A stretch of 64,000 nucleotides of DNA from Corynebacterium cystitidis (GTDB lineage: Bacteria; Actinomycetota; Actinomycetes; Mycobacteriales; Mycobacteriaceae): positions 2,170,001 to 2,234,000 of the forward strand of contig NZ_LT906473.1 of NCBI RefSeq assembly GCF_900187295.1. The letters run 5' to 3'. Shown here one piece after another: positions 1 through 7,677 of the stretch. The position numbers and the translations under genes are program-made. Below the pieces are notes generated by a model. That model was not told the origin of the DNA. It did not search any database and was given only the letters and a program-made list of their open reading frames with translations. Numbering within the stretch: the stretch's first letter is position 1; every line of letters begins with the position of its first letter.

Positions 1-1029
1 ATTGGGGCCGTGGAGATTTACTGCGGGATCCGCAATTGCTTTATCACGGCGTAAATTTTCCACTCGGTACCGTGAGTGCGCGCGCAACCGTTCCAGAGTA
101 TGAGAAGCGTCGATCACCTCATCGCGCAGAGTGGCTTGCTGGGCCTGATAATGAAACGGCAGTACCGTCACCGCTGGTTCAAGGCCGATCTCCCGGACAC
201 CCAAAGCCCGATTCATGTGCGGAACACCAATGCTTACCTCCTCTTGCCCAGTAACCCAACTGTAGTAGTGAGCAAGCAGCACATTTAACAGCTGAGTTTC
301 CCCGACCAGGTGGTTGGCAGTCTTGGAAATCCCGCGCATTGTCTCGCGCAAACGTACGCGCGTCTGTTGGCTGATAGAGCCTTGACCGCGCAGCAATTGT
401 GGCCCCGGCGGCATCAACCTGGGATGTGGACCAGAAACATCAATGTCGCGCCAAGAGGCCCGATCTCGTTCAAAGTCTTGCGAGCGCTCGTAGGCTTCAG
501 CCACCTCCACTATCGCTTCTTGGCGAAGAAATGGTGGTGGCGAGGTTGGAATGGGCACCTGATTAGCCAGCCGCCGTCCCTCATAGCTGTGCAGAATCCA
601 GCGCACAAGCGCCTGAATAGCAAACCCATCACACACCATATGGTGGAACCTGGCCAGCCATACCAGATCCTGCCCATCACCAATAAGCACATGGCCTGTC
701 AGTTGCTCACCGGATAGTTCAGGTGAACTGGGAACCTGAACAAATTCGCTCACCTTCGGGATAGCAGGATCGTCCGCCCGGTAGCACTGCACACTCACAG
801 GCTGCGGACGCGAGGTATCAAGCACCGGATGGCCATCGTCGTGCTCCCGAAACACTCCATGGAATACCGGCAGCTGTTCCAAACAGTCCCGAATGGTATC
901 GGCCAGCAATGTGGCATCCATCGAGTGAGTAAAGGTGATTTTCTCCGCGCATTGAAAACTCGCGGAATTCAACTCGTACTGCTGGGCAAACCACAATGAG
1001 GTTTGCGCTGGTGAAAGGCGGTAAAACAT
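1..1029 (-). CDS. NRPS condensation domain protein (EntF/DhbF-like), partial at left edge
   Basis: The visible 343 residues are the N-terminus of a non-ribosomal peptide synthetase; the rest lies outside the window. It opens with a C1-like motif (LSPAQTSLWFAQ, about residues 5-16) and has the catalytic HHxxxDG motif as HHMVCDG (129-135), followed by IGVPHMNR, typical of the later condensation-domain core. A synthetase starting directly with a condensation domain resembles EntF/DhbF, which joins an aryl acid carried on a separate carrier protein to an amino acid. The ATG at 1029 has AAGGA upstream and lies 4 bp after the stop of the carrier protein gene, so the genes are translationally coupled. 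The amino acid used cannot be told because no adenylation domain is visible. Confidence 0.88.
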   Translation of the reverse strand, partial: MFYRLSPAQTSLWFAQQYELNSASFQCAEKITFTHSMDATLLADTIRDCLEQLPVFHGVFREHDDGHPVLDTSRPQPVSVQCYRADDPAIPKVSEFVQVPSSPELSGEQLTGHVLIGDGQDLVWLARFHHMVCDGFAIQALVRWILHSYEGRRLANQVPIPTSPPPFLRQEAIVEVAEAYERSQDFERDRASWRDIDVSGPHPRLMPPGPQLLRGQGSISQQTRVRLRETMRGISKTANHLVGETQLLNVLLAHYYSWVTGQEEVSIGVPHMNRALGVREIGLEPAVTVLPFHYQAQQATLRDEVIDASHTLERLRAHSRYRVENLRRDKAIADPAVNLHGPN

Positions 1030-1033
1030 TGGA

Positions 1034-1282
1034 TTATCCTTGCAAGGAGGCCAATTCGTCCTCCCACTCGCCCAATGTGGATAACTCACTTAAGCGAAAG
1101 AAGTCAACGTCGAAGCCCGCTGCACGCCAATCTTCTACCAACATGACTAAACGCATGGAATCCAGCCCGCAATCCAACAACACGACCTGCCTGGTCAGGT
1201 CACCAACAGAACAGTCAAGCGCAGCAGCAATATCAGCGCGGATGCGCTCTACGGTCAAAGAATCAGGTTGAGATGCTGTCAT
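1034..1282 (-). CDS. Stand-alone aryl carrier protein
   Basis: An 82-residue carrier protein. The phosphopantetheine site is seen as CGLDSMRL, with Ser42 as the expected attachment residue; the GLDS followed by M-R is typical of aryl carrier domains such as that of EntB. It would hold the aryl acid loaded by the AMP ligase encoded just upstream (19 bp gap) and hand it to the condensation domain encoded just downstream. No isochorismatase domain is fused to it, unlike EntB. Inferred role: aryl loading in a catecholate or salicylate siderophore pathway; the identity of the aryl acid is not visible. Confidence 0.85.
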   Translation of the reverse strand: MTASQPDSLTVERIRADIAAALDCSVGDLTRQVVLLDCGLDSMRLVMLVEDWRAAGFDVDFFRLSELSTLGEWEDELASLQG

Positions 1283-1301
1283 TTATATTTGTATTCCTTC
1301 T

Positions 1302-2969
1302 TTAATCTTTACTAAGAGTGGTCAAAAGTCGACGCCGAAGTTCTTTCCTGCTCAGTTTGCCCACCCCAGTAGTTGGGAACGTTGAGGTAAGCACCACCTG
1401 GTCAGGAATTTTGAAAATGGCCAGGCCACGATCACGCAGGAAGTCCCGGATTAAGTCGTCGGTAAGCGCCTGCTCTGTCAAAATAAACGCACAGGAACGT
1501 TCTCCACGCAACTCGTCGGGCACTCCTACAACCGCCACATCCAGCACACCCGGATACGCCAGCAGATGGTTTTCAATTTCCTCGGCCGATATCTTCTCCC
1601 CACTGCGATTAATCTGATCTTTATCGCGCCCCTCCACCACCAGGTGCCCGCTAGGAAGGCGACGCACAATGTCACCCGTGCGGTAAAAACCGTCCTCGGT
1701 GAAACTTCCGGCATCTACCCCGCCAATATAGCCACGGATGGTGTACGGGCCACGGGTAAATAAATGCCCCCGTTGGCCGAGACTTACAGGCTCACCCACA
1801 TCATTAACAATGAGCACCTCATCTGCCGGGCTAATAGGCCGCCCCTGAGAAGTAACGGTCAACTCAAAATCGTCTTGCCTACGCGTATAGTTGACCAGCC
1901 CTTCCGCCATGCCGAAAACCTGCTGGAGCTGGCACCCAAGCTCTGGGGTGATCCGCCGCGCCGCCTCCTCATTAAGCTTCGCACCGCCGACCTGCAAAAG
2001 CTGCAAACTGGAAATATCCCGCTCAATCTTCGGTTTCGTCGCCAACCACGTCATGGCCAGCGGCGGCACAAGAGCAGTAATGCTGATACGTTCTTCCTCA
2101 ATGAGCTTAAAACATGTCGACGGCGACGGATCCCGGGCAAACACCACCGTCGCCGCCGCCCACACCGCACCTAAAATACCTGGCGAGCTCATGGTGAAAT
2201 TGTGCGCAGCAGGCAATACCACCAACATGCGGGTGTGATCACCTAGCTGGCAAATCTCAACCGATTCCCTCACGGAATACAAATAATCCGCATGGGTACG
2301 CGGAATCAGCTTCGGGGTACCCGTCGTGCCCCCAGAAAGCTGCAGGAAAGCTAAGCTTTCTGGATGAAGCTGGGCGGGTTGCTGAACACTGTCGGGTGGG
2401 GTAGTAACCTGCGCACAATCGAGCCACGCATGATCCTTATCTACCGTCTCCTGATCCCCTACCACAACAACGGTTAGATCTGGGTGCCGCGCCTTGATCT
2501 GACAGGCAAGTTCCTGAAAGTCGAATCCTGCAAACTTCTGGCACGTAATCAACGCCGTGGCTTGCGACATCTTCACAAAATGGGTCAGTTCAGCTTCCCG
2601 GTGCGCGGGCAAGGTAAACACCGGAATTGCCCCCAGGTGGAACACGGCGAACAGCGCCACCATATATTCCGTCACATTGGGCAGCTGCACCAGCACCCGA
2701 TCACGTGGCTGCACTCCCGCCTGCGCCAATTGGGCGGAGGCGTTACGGATCCGAGTGAGCAGTTCCCGGTAGCTAAAACGCTCATACAACCCAGCGGTGG
2801 TATGCCCCACCACGGCTTCTTTCTCCGGATGTGCCCGGGCAGTATCGCTAACCAGGCTGGCCAGCGTGTCATCATTCCAGTACCCCGCTGCGCGATAAGC
2901 GTGCGCGAACTCTGCAGGATAGAACCTTCTTTCCGGATGGAAATCATCACGGTCACACTGGTTTTCCAC
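1302..2969 (-). CDS. Aryl-acid AMP ligase (2,3-dihydroxybenzoate or salicylate activating, EntE-like)
   Basis: A 555-residue adenylating enzyme that activates an aryl acid with ATP and transfers it to the aryl carrier protein. The length fits EntE/DhbE. Visible motifs: LSGGTTGTPK (A3 P-loop), GMAEGL (A5), YRTGD (A7), GRDKDQINRSGEKIS (A8) and GVGKLSRK with the C-terminal catalytic lysine (A10). The N-terminus, with FYPAEFAHAYRAAGYW and DTLASL, resembles the EntE family rather than fatty acyl ligases. It is the first gene of a minus-strand operon with the carrier protein and the NRPS, and a near-perfect DtxR site lies 56 bp upstream. Known for the family: substrate is 2,3-dihydroxybenzoate or salicylate; which one cannot be decided from sequence reading alone. 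Confidence 0.9.
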   Translation of the reverse strand: MENQCDRDDFHPERRFYPAEFAHAYRAAGYWNDDTLASLVSDTARAHPEKEAVVGHTTAGLYERFSYRELLTRIRNASAQLAQAGVQPRDRVLVQLPNVTEYMVALFAVFHLGAIPVFTLPAHREAELTHFVKMSQATALITCQKFAGFDFQELACQIKARHPDLTVVVVGDQETVDKDHAWLDCAQVTTPPDSVQQPAQLHPESLAFLQLSGGTTGTPKLIPRTHADYLYSVRESVEICQLGDHTRMLVVLPAAHNFTMSSPGILGAVWAAATVVFARDPSPSTCFKLIEEERISITALVPPLAMTWLATKPKIERDISSLQLLQVGGAKLNEEAARRITPELGCQLQQVFGMAEGLVNYTRRQDDFELTVTSQGRPISPADEVLIVNDVGEPVSLGQRGHLFTRGPYTIRGYIGGVDAGSFTEDGFYRTGDIVRRLPSGHLVVEGRDKDQINRSGEKISAEEIENHLLAYPGVLDVAVVGVPDELRGERSCAFILTEQALTDDLIRDFLRDRGLAIFKIPDQVVLTSTFPTTGVGKLSRKELRRRLLTTLSKD

Positions 2970-3024
2970 TAATGTCTCACCTTACTCCCAAGGCAATATT
3001 CAACACCGATACAAACTCTTAAGT

Positions 3025-3043
3025 TTAGGCTAGCCTAACCTAA
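3025..3043. promoter_or_regulatory. DtxR-type iron box upstream of the siderophore operon
   Basis: TTAGGCTAGCCTAACCTAA matches the 19-bp DtxR operator consensus (TWAGGTTAGSCTAACCTWA) at 18 of 19 positions. It lies 56 bp before the start of the aryl-AMP ligase gene. DtxR with bound Fe2+ represses such promoters, so the operon should be induced by iron starvation. Confidence 0.9.
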
Positions 3044-3081
3044 AGTTATTTGGGTGTCTGCCTCCATACGGTGCGCCCCCT

Positions 3082-4521
3082 CTAGCGTGTCCGCTTGCCC
3101 GTCTTTCTCTTGCTGGTGGGCCCGGCTTCGGCACAGGCCGGTTTAATCATCCACGCCCCAACCACCCCAAGTAGCGCCAATCCCACCGTAATGCAGAAAG
3201 CGTGCCCAATACCGTCATAAAGCTCAACTGCAGAATTGCTCATCACACTGACCAGCACCGCCGCACCCAAAGCTCCGGCAATCTGTCGCAACACGTTATT
3301 TACGGCAGCACCGTGAGGAATCAGTGGGCCGGCAAGCTGGTTCAGTGCCGCAGTAGAAACAGGCATCATCACCATAGCAACACCAGCCATGCGTACTACG
3401 TGCCATAGCGCAATGGTCCACAAGGCTGTCGTCACGCCAAATTTGGTTGAAGCAATATTCGCCACCAGCATGAGCATAAATCCGACAAGCCCCAACCAGC
3501 GCGCACCCCAGTGATCAAATAGTTTGCCGGCGATTGGGCTGAGTAACCCCAGAACGACGGCACCGGGAAGCAGCACCAAACCTGAATCAAGCGGACTAAC
3601 CCCACGCCCTTGCTGCAGGTAAACCGGCAAGAGAATGATGGTGCCATTCATGATAATGATCACTAACATGCCCAGCACGTTATTCAACGCGTATTGCGGG
3701 TTGGATAAGACATCAATCCGCAGCAGTGGCTGTTCCAGCTGCAGTTGACGCACGAAGAACCACACCACACCCACAATGCCTACCACGATAGGGATCAGGG
3801 CCTCGGCGCTGAACCAGCCAACATGTCCAACCACTGAGAATCCATACAGGAAGGCACCAAAGCCGATAGTGGATAAAGCCACAGAGAACATGTCGAGGCT
3901 AGGTTCCCCAGGGCGCGTAACATTCTTTAAAAAGAACAATGCTAAAATGGCCGCCAAAACAGCGAAAGGTAGCATCAGCCAAAACAACGACGACCAATGG
4001 TAATGGTTCAAGATCAGGCCCGACAGCCAGGGCCCTAAAGCCGGTGCGAAACCCACCAAGAGGCCGAAGATCCCCATCGCGCTGCCCCGTTTACCCTCCG
4101 GAAAAATGCTAAAAAGCACTGTTTGCACCAATGGCATCATCATGCCGGTAGCCGCCGCCTGCAGCACACGACCAAGCAGAACGATGGCAAAGCTCGCGGC
4201 CAGCGCTGCAATTATGGTGCCGGTAGCAAATAGGGCCATTGCGCCGATAAACAGCTGCCGGGTAGTAAACCGGCCAATCAGATACGCCGATACCGGCACC
4301 ATTATGCCTGCAACCAGCATAAACAGCGTGGTAACCCAGTGCGCTTGCTCAGCGGAGATTCTAAAGGCGCCCATAAACGCCGGAACAGCATTCATCATCA
4401 GCGTCTGGTTGAGCAGCATGGCAAAGTCGCCCACTAGCAGCACACAGATCAACAAAAATCGTCGCCACCGTGTGGGATAAGCCGTAAAACCATCTACTTG
4501 TTCGCCCGGTTTTTCCACCAC
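3082..4521 (-). CDS. MFS transporter, DHA2 (14-TMS) type, likely siderophore exporter
   Basis: A 479-residue very hydrophobic protein of the drug:H+ antiporter-2 type, with about 14 predicted membrane segments. Motif A-like LIGRFTTRQ follows the second segment, and the antiporter motif C is seen as GFAPALGPWLSG in the fifth segment. The C-terminus is a short basic tail. Location next to the aryl-siderophore genes and an upstream DtxR-like half site suggest it exports the finished siderophore; this is inference from context, and general multidrug export is the alternative. The start at 4521 gives a normal cytoplasmic N-terminus before the first segment. Confidence 0.82.
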   Translation of the reverse strand: MVEKPGEQVDGFTAYPTRWRRFLLICVLLVGDFAMLLNQTLMMNAVPAFMGAFRISAEQAHWVTTLFMLVAGIMVPVSAYLIGRFTTRQLFIGAMALFATGTIIAALAASFAIVLLGRVLQAAATGMMMPLVQTVLFSIFPEGKRGSAMGIFGLLVGFAPALGPWLSGLILNHYHWSSLFWLMLPFAVLAAILALFFLKNVTRPGEPSLDMFSVALSTIGFGAFLYGFSVVGHVGWFSAEALIPIVVGIVGVVWFFVRQLQLEQPLLRIDVLSNPQYALNNVLGMLVIIIMNGTIILLPVYLQQGRGVSPLDSGLVLLPGAVVLGLLSPIAGKLFDHWGARWLGLVGFMLMLVANIASTKFGVTTALWTIALWHVVRMAGVAMVMMPVSTAALNQLAGPLIPHGAAVNNVLRQIAGALGAAVLVSVMSNSAVELYDGIGHAFCITVGLALLGVVGAWMIKPACAEAGPTSKRKTGKRTR

Positions 4522-4559
4522 AATTGGCTCCCTTCACCAGATGACTAACAACAATGAAG

Positions 4560-4578
4560 TTAGGCTACCCTAATTAGG
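4560..4578. promoter_or_regulatory. Weak DtxR-like site upstream of the exporter
   Basis: TTAGGCTACCCTAATTAGG has a well-conserved left half (TTAGG-TA) and a degenerate right half, about 12 of 19 matches to the DtxR consensus. It contains the perfect palindrome CCTAATTAGG. It lies 39 bp before the exporter start. Given the strong site at the adjacent operon, iron control is plausible. Confidence 0.5.
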
Positions 4579-4720
4579 TAATTTCAGTGATGCCTCCCGA
4601 CAATCCCCCACCCATTTCTTTTCCACATCGAATTGGATTTGTATATCAAATAGTTGATAATGCTACAAGAACTTCTTTCCCCTCACATTATTTTTTAGGA
4701 TCCCCATACCTCGTATACCT

Positions 4721-5149
4721 ATGTCACGTGTCACGTACCCTGGATTCCGTCGCCTGGTTACCCTGGGTGCCCTCTCCGCCACCGCTATGGCTGTCACCGC
4801 TTGCGCAGGAAGCCTTGACAACACTGCGAAGGCATCTCTCGGTGATTCAACCACTATTACTGAAGTCACCACAACCACAGTTTTCTCCACCACTACTGTC
4901 ACAGAAACCGTTGAGCCTGCGTCTGAGCCCGAACCTGCGCCTGAGCCCGAACCTGCGCTTGCAGAGAATAACACTCAACTCGGTTTCGTCGCTCCCCCAC
5001 CAGCCCCTGCGACTGTACCCGCACCTGCACCTGTCTATTACGCAAATTGCAGCGAAGCCCGCGCTGCAGGTGCCGCCCCAATCTATACAGACCAACCTGG
5101 TTACAGCCGCAAACTTGATCGTGATGATGACGGCATCGCGTGCGGGTAG
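4721..5149 (+). CDS. Excalibur calcium-binding domain lipoprotein
   Basis: A 142-residue exported protein. The N-terminus has a basic start, a hydrophobic stretch and a lipobox VTAC, so Cys28 is the likely lipidated residue. A Thr/Val-rich segment and an acidic Pro-Glu repeat (PEPAPEPEPA) form an extended linker. The C-terminal 40 residues are an excalibur domain: YYANCSEARAAG, then a DRDDDGIACG loop resembling an EF-hand, with the two characteristic cysteines. Excalibur domains are found on surface proteins of Gram-positive bacteria and are thought to bind calcium. It is monocistronic; no partner is visible. Confidence 0.88.
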   Translation: MSRVTYPGFRRLVTLGALSATAMAVTACAGSLDNTAKASLGDSTTITEVTTTTVFSTTTVTETVEPASEPEPAPEPEPALAENNTQLGFVAPPPAPATVPAPAPVYYANCSEARAAGAAPIYTDQPGYSRKLDRDDDGIACG

Positions 5150-5375
5150 CCACCCCAAAATGATTCCCTCTACCCATTAGATTTGCCACTGTGTTCACGG
5201 TGGACGCTGCCCATTCGCGATTGTGGAGAGAGATTCCGTAGTGCGTATCACTTGGCTTGGACCGTTTTAGCCAGATTTACATGCGTTGGCCCAGTATATG
5301 TGCGGTATCCCAGTGGTTTGGGCCGAGCAGATGCCGCAGCTACAGACAACAGTGATCAACCCTCGCACTGAGTAT

Positions 5376-5451
5376 GGAAATCACACTGCAGCTTTTAGCG
5401 TGTTTCCGCCCAAACCCCGAAAGACGCACAGAACTCCATAGTGTGACTTCC
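5376..5451. repeat. Inverted repeat with 12-bp arms in an otherwise empty intergenic region
   Basis: The 364 bp between the excalibur gene and the next gene hold no convincing ORF. Within it, GGAAATCACACT (5376-5387) and AGTGTGACTTCC (5440-5451) are inverted copies with 11 of 12 matches, enclosing 52 bp. This could be a small non-autonomous mobile element, a terminator-like structure or a regulator site; no target duplication is evident. Confidence 0.4.
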
Positions 5452-5513
5452 AAAAGAAGTATGTTCCTAGGGGCGCTTACGACACAACCATGCGGGCTCG
5501 ATAGAAAGGTCTT

Positions 5514-5942
5514 ATGATGGATAAACTTTACACCTGGTGCTACTTCACGGAGTTTGTCTGCCGTTATGAACAGCTTGATGAAGCAAAGGAGAGACATCAA
5601 CGCTGCGTTGACGTGCTTCGTGAGGACTACACAGTCCACTTCTCCTCCGAACAGGCTTTCCAGAAAGGACAGAGTGAACCCCTGTTTGGCCTACTGCTAT
5701 CTGAGATTGTCCTGCCGGAACAAGAACTCAGTGACGAAGAAAAAGACGAATACTCCACGTTCTGCTTTGTCACCGTGGTAGACGTACCCCATACGCCACG
5801 TGATGATGATGAGTTCCGCAAGGTTGGCGGCAGGCTTGAGATCGACTGGGAGCCAGGAATTCCCGCGAAATTTCCTAGTCGCACGCGCGGCATCATCGTC
5901 AGCGCGACCGTACATGAAATTGAGGGATGTATCTATCAGTAG
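5514..5942 (+). CDS. Hypothetical acidic protein
   Basis: A 142-residue soluble, acidic protein I do not recognise. It has no signal peptide or membrane segment. The N-terminal part (YEQLDEAKERHQRCVDVLRED) is helical in character; the C-terminal part looks like alternating strands. A GAAAGG motif 6-11 bp before the ATG at 5514 serves as ribosome binding site; the ATG at 5517 is an equally possible start. It is convergent with mgtA, with 25 bp between the two stops. Function unknown. Confidence 0.6.
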   Translation: MMDKLYTWCYFTEFVCRYEQLDEAKERHQRCVDVLREDYTVHFSSEQAFQKGQSEPLFGLLLSEIVLPEQELSDEEKDEYSTFCFVTVVDVPHTPRDDDEFRKVGGRLEIDWEPGIPAKFPSRTRGIIVSATVHEIEGCIYQ

Positions 5943-5967
5943 AAGATAGAAATACGCTCTTCTAAAG

Positions 5968-7191
5968 CTAAGCCGAGCGTTGACCTTTACCGGGGCGCGC
6001 CTGCGCCACCCACGCTGGCAGCTCCGGCAAGCCCCAACGGCGCACCGCCGCAAACGGGGTCACCTCACGCGGCGAGAACGACTCCATAGCAGTGGCGTAG
6101 TAGCCCAGCAGCTGGTCCCCGAGAGCCGACCACGTCTTGTTTTCCACGGACTCACGCGCATTCAAACACAGCTGCTCATGGCGGCCCGCGTCCAGCAGCC
6201 AATCCACAGCAGCAGGCAACTCACGCTCAAAAGAGCCCACACTAAGCAGCAGCCCGTTATAACGCTCCTGAATCAAGTCGATCGGACCACCAGCGCGCGG
6301 CCCAATCGTCGGCACGCCCGAAGCTTGCGCCTCCTGGATCGCCTGGCAGAAAGTTTCAAACTCGCCGGTGTGCACGAACAAGTCCAGGCTGGCATACGCG
6401 CGGGCCAGCTCCTCCCCAGTCAACGAGCCGGTAAAGACCGCACCCGGCAACTGTGCTTCCAGGCTGTCCCGATCTGGGCCGTCGCCCACAATCACTAATT
6501 GCACGTCACGACGCCCCACCAGCGGCTTCAACCGTGACACGGACTTCTCCGCGGCCAACCGCCCAACAAAACCGACAATCTTCTTGCTCCCGCTGCGGTC
6601 CCACTGGCGGCGCAACACCGATGAGCGCTTCGAGGGGTGGAACAGTTCTGCGTCTACACCGCGACCCCAGTGGTAGACGTTGTTGATTCCGTGGCTTTCC
6701 AGCTCCTGAATCGCCGCCGACGAAGGCGCCAAAGTTAACTGGGCCATATTGTGCAGGGTACGAGTCCAATCCCAGGCGGCATTGGACAGCGCGGTGAAAT
6801 GGTATTTCGTCGCAAAGCCCGCAACATCGGTCTGGTACAACGCAACTGCCGGGATCCGCAGCTGGCGGGCAGCGATCGCGCCCGCACCACCCAACACGAA
6901 CGGGCTGGCAAGGTGCACTACGTCCGGTTTGAACGCGGCCAGCGACTCGTTGACAGCCAGCGTGGGCACACCAATGGGCAGGGAATCAATCAGCGGCAGT
7001 TTGACCGTCGGCACGCGCACAATAGGGAACCCAAGATAATCGGGCACCTCTTCGCCGAAATCGCGCGCCCCGGGGGCGATCACCATCGCATCATGGCCGC
7101 ACACTTTCAGGTGCTCCAGCACGCGCAGCACGGAGTTGGTCACCCCGTTGATATTCGGGAGGAAAGATTCAGCAACGATCCCTACACGCAT
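5968..7191 (-). CDS. mgtA: GDP-mannose-dependent alpha-mannosyltransferase (MgtA/PimC type)
   Basis: A 407-residue GT4-family (GT-B fold) glycosyltransferase. The N-terminus has the acceptor-side motif PNINGVTNSV and the C-terminal domain carries GFVGRLAAEKS, then VIVGDGPDR and the EX7E-type donor motif in FETFCQAIQEAQASG. Relatives in corynebacteria and Mycobacterium (Rv0557) transfer mannose to a glucuronic-acid or PI-based glycolipid anchor in lipoglycan synthesis at the inner face of the membrane. The position next to the DUF3592-like gene and menD matches the mycobacterial order Rv0555-Rv0557, which supports the assignment. Confidence 0.88.
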   Translation of the reverse strand: MRVGIVAESFLPNINGVTNSVLRVLEHLKVCGHDAMVIAPGARDFGEEVPDYLGFPIVRVPTVKLPLIDSLPIGVPTLAVNESLAAFKPDVVHLASPFVLGGAGAIAARQLRIPAVALYQTDVAGFATKYHFTALSNAAWDWTRTLHNMAQLTLAPSSAAIQELESHGINNVYHWGRGVDAELFHPSKRSSVLRRQWDRSGSKKIVGFVGRLAAEKSVSRLKPLVGRRDVQLVIVGDGPDRDSLEAQLPGAVFTGSLTGEELARAYASLDLFVHTGEFETFCQAIQEAQASGVPTIGPRAGGPIDLIQERYNGLLLSVGSFERELPAAVDWLLDAGRHEQLCLNARESVENKTWSALGDQLLGYYATAMESFSPREVTPFAAVRRWGLPELPAWVAQARPGKGQRSA

Positions 7192-7215
7192 AACCGCCAG
7201 TATCTCCTAAGCACA

Positions 7216-7677
7216 CTAACACCTGTTTGACCAGCGGGTAACTCTCGATGAACTTTTTCGGACACCCGCTCTACTAACAACCACCCAGGCGATAACCGCC
7301 AGAATAGTCGAGACCACCGCCACACTGAGCGCCGGAATGATCGACAGCGTCCACATGCGCCCCTCCACCTTCACCAGGTCTGGATCCCGCTTGGAGTAGG
7401 TCACCCACACTTGTTGGCCTTCGCCAAGACCAGTCGGATACAGCAGGCCCGTCGGCGGCGAATGATAGCGGCCCTGCTCATCCTGGTAGTCGACGGCGGT
7501 ACGGGTGGGGCTCACACCGGTGACGGTAGCCATACCACGGCCAGGATCATTCATGATGATGATGTCATTGATCGCAGGGCCCACCACCATGGACACAGTA
7601 CCGACCATCGCAGCCGCATACAGCAGGAGGATCAGCTGGTGAAGGCGGCGGCGCACCCGCGCACCCTTCAGCACCAT
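7216..7677 (-). CDS. DUF3592-like membrane protein
   Basis: A membrane protein of about 153 residues with one N-terminal and one C-terminal transmembrane segment flanking an extracytoplasmic beta-type domain with VWVTYSKRDPDLVKV, as in DUF3592 proteins. The ATG at 7677 overlaps the menD stop (TGATG), indicating translational coupling; a GTG at 7680 is an alternative start. It matches the position of Rv0556 between menD and mgtA in mycobacteria. Role unknown. Confidence 0.72.
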   Translation of the reverse strand: MVLKGARVRRRLHQLILLLYAAAMVGTVSMVVGPAINDIIIMNDPGRGMATVTGVSPTRTAVDYQDEQGRYHSPPTGLLYPTGLGEGQQVWVTYSKRDPDLVKVEGRMWTLSIIPALSVAVVSTILAVIAWVVVSRAGVRKSSSRVTRWSNRC

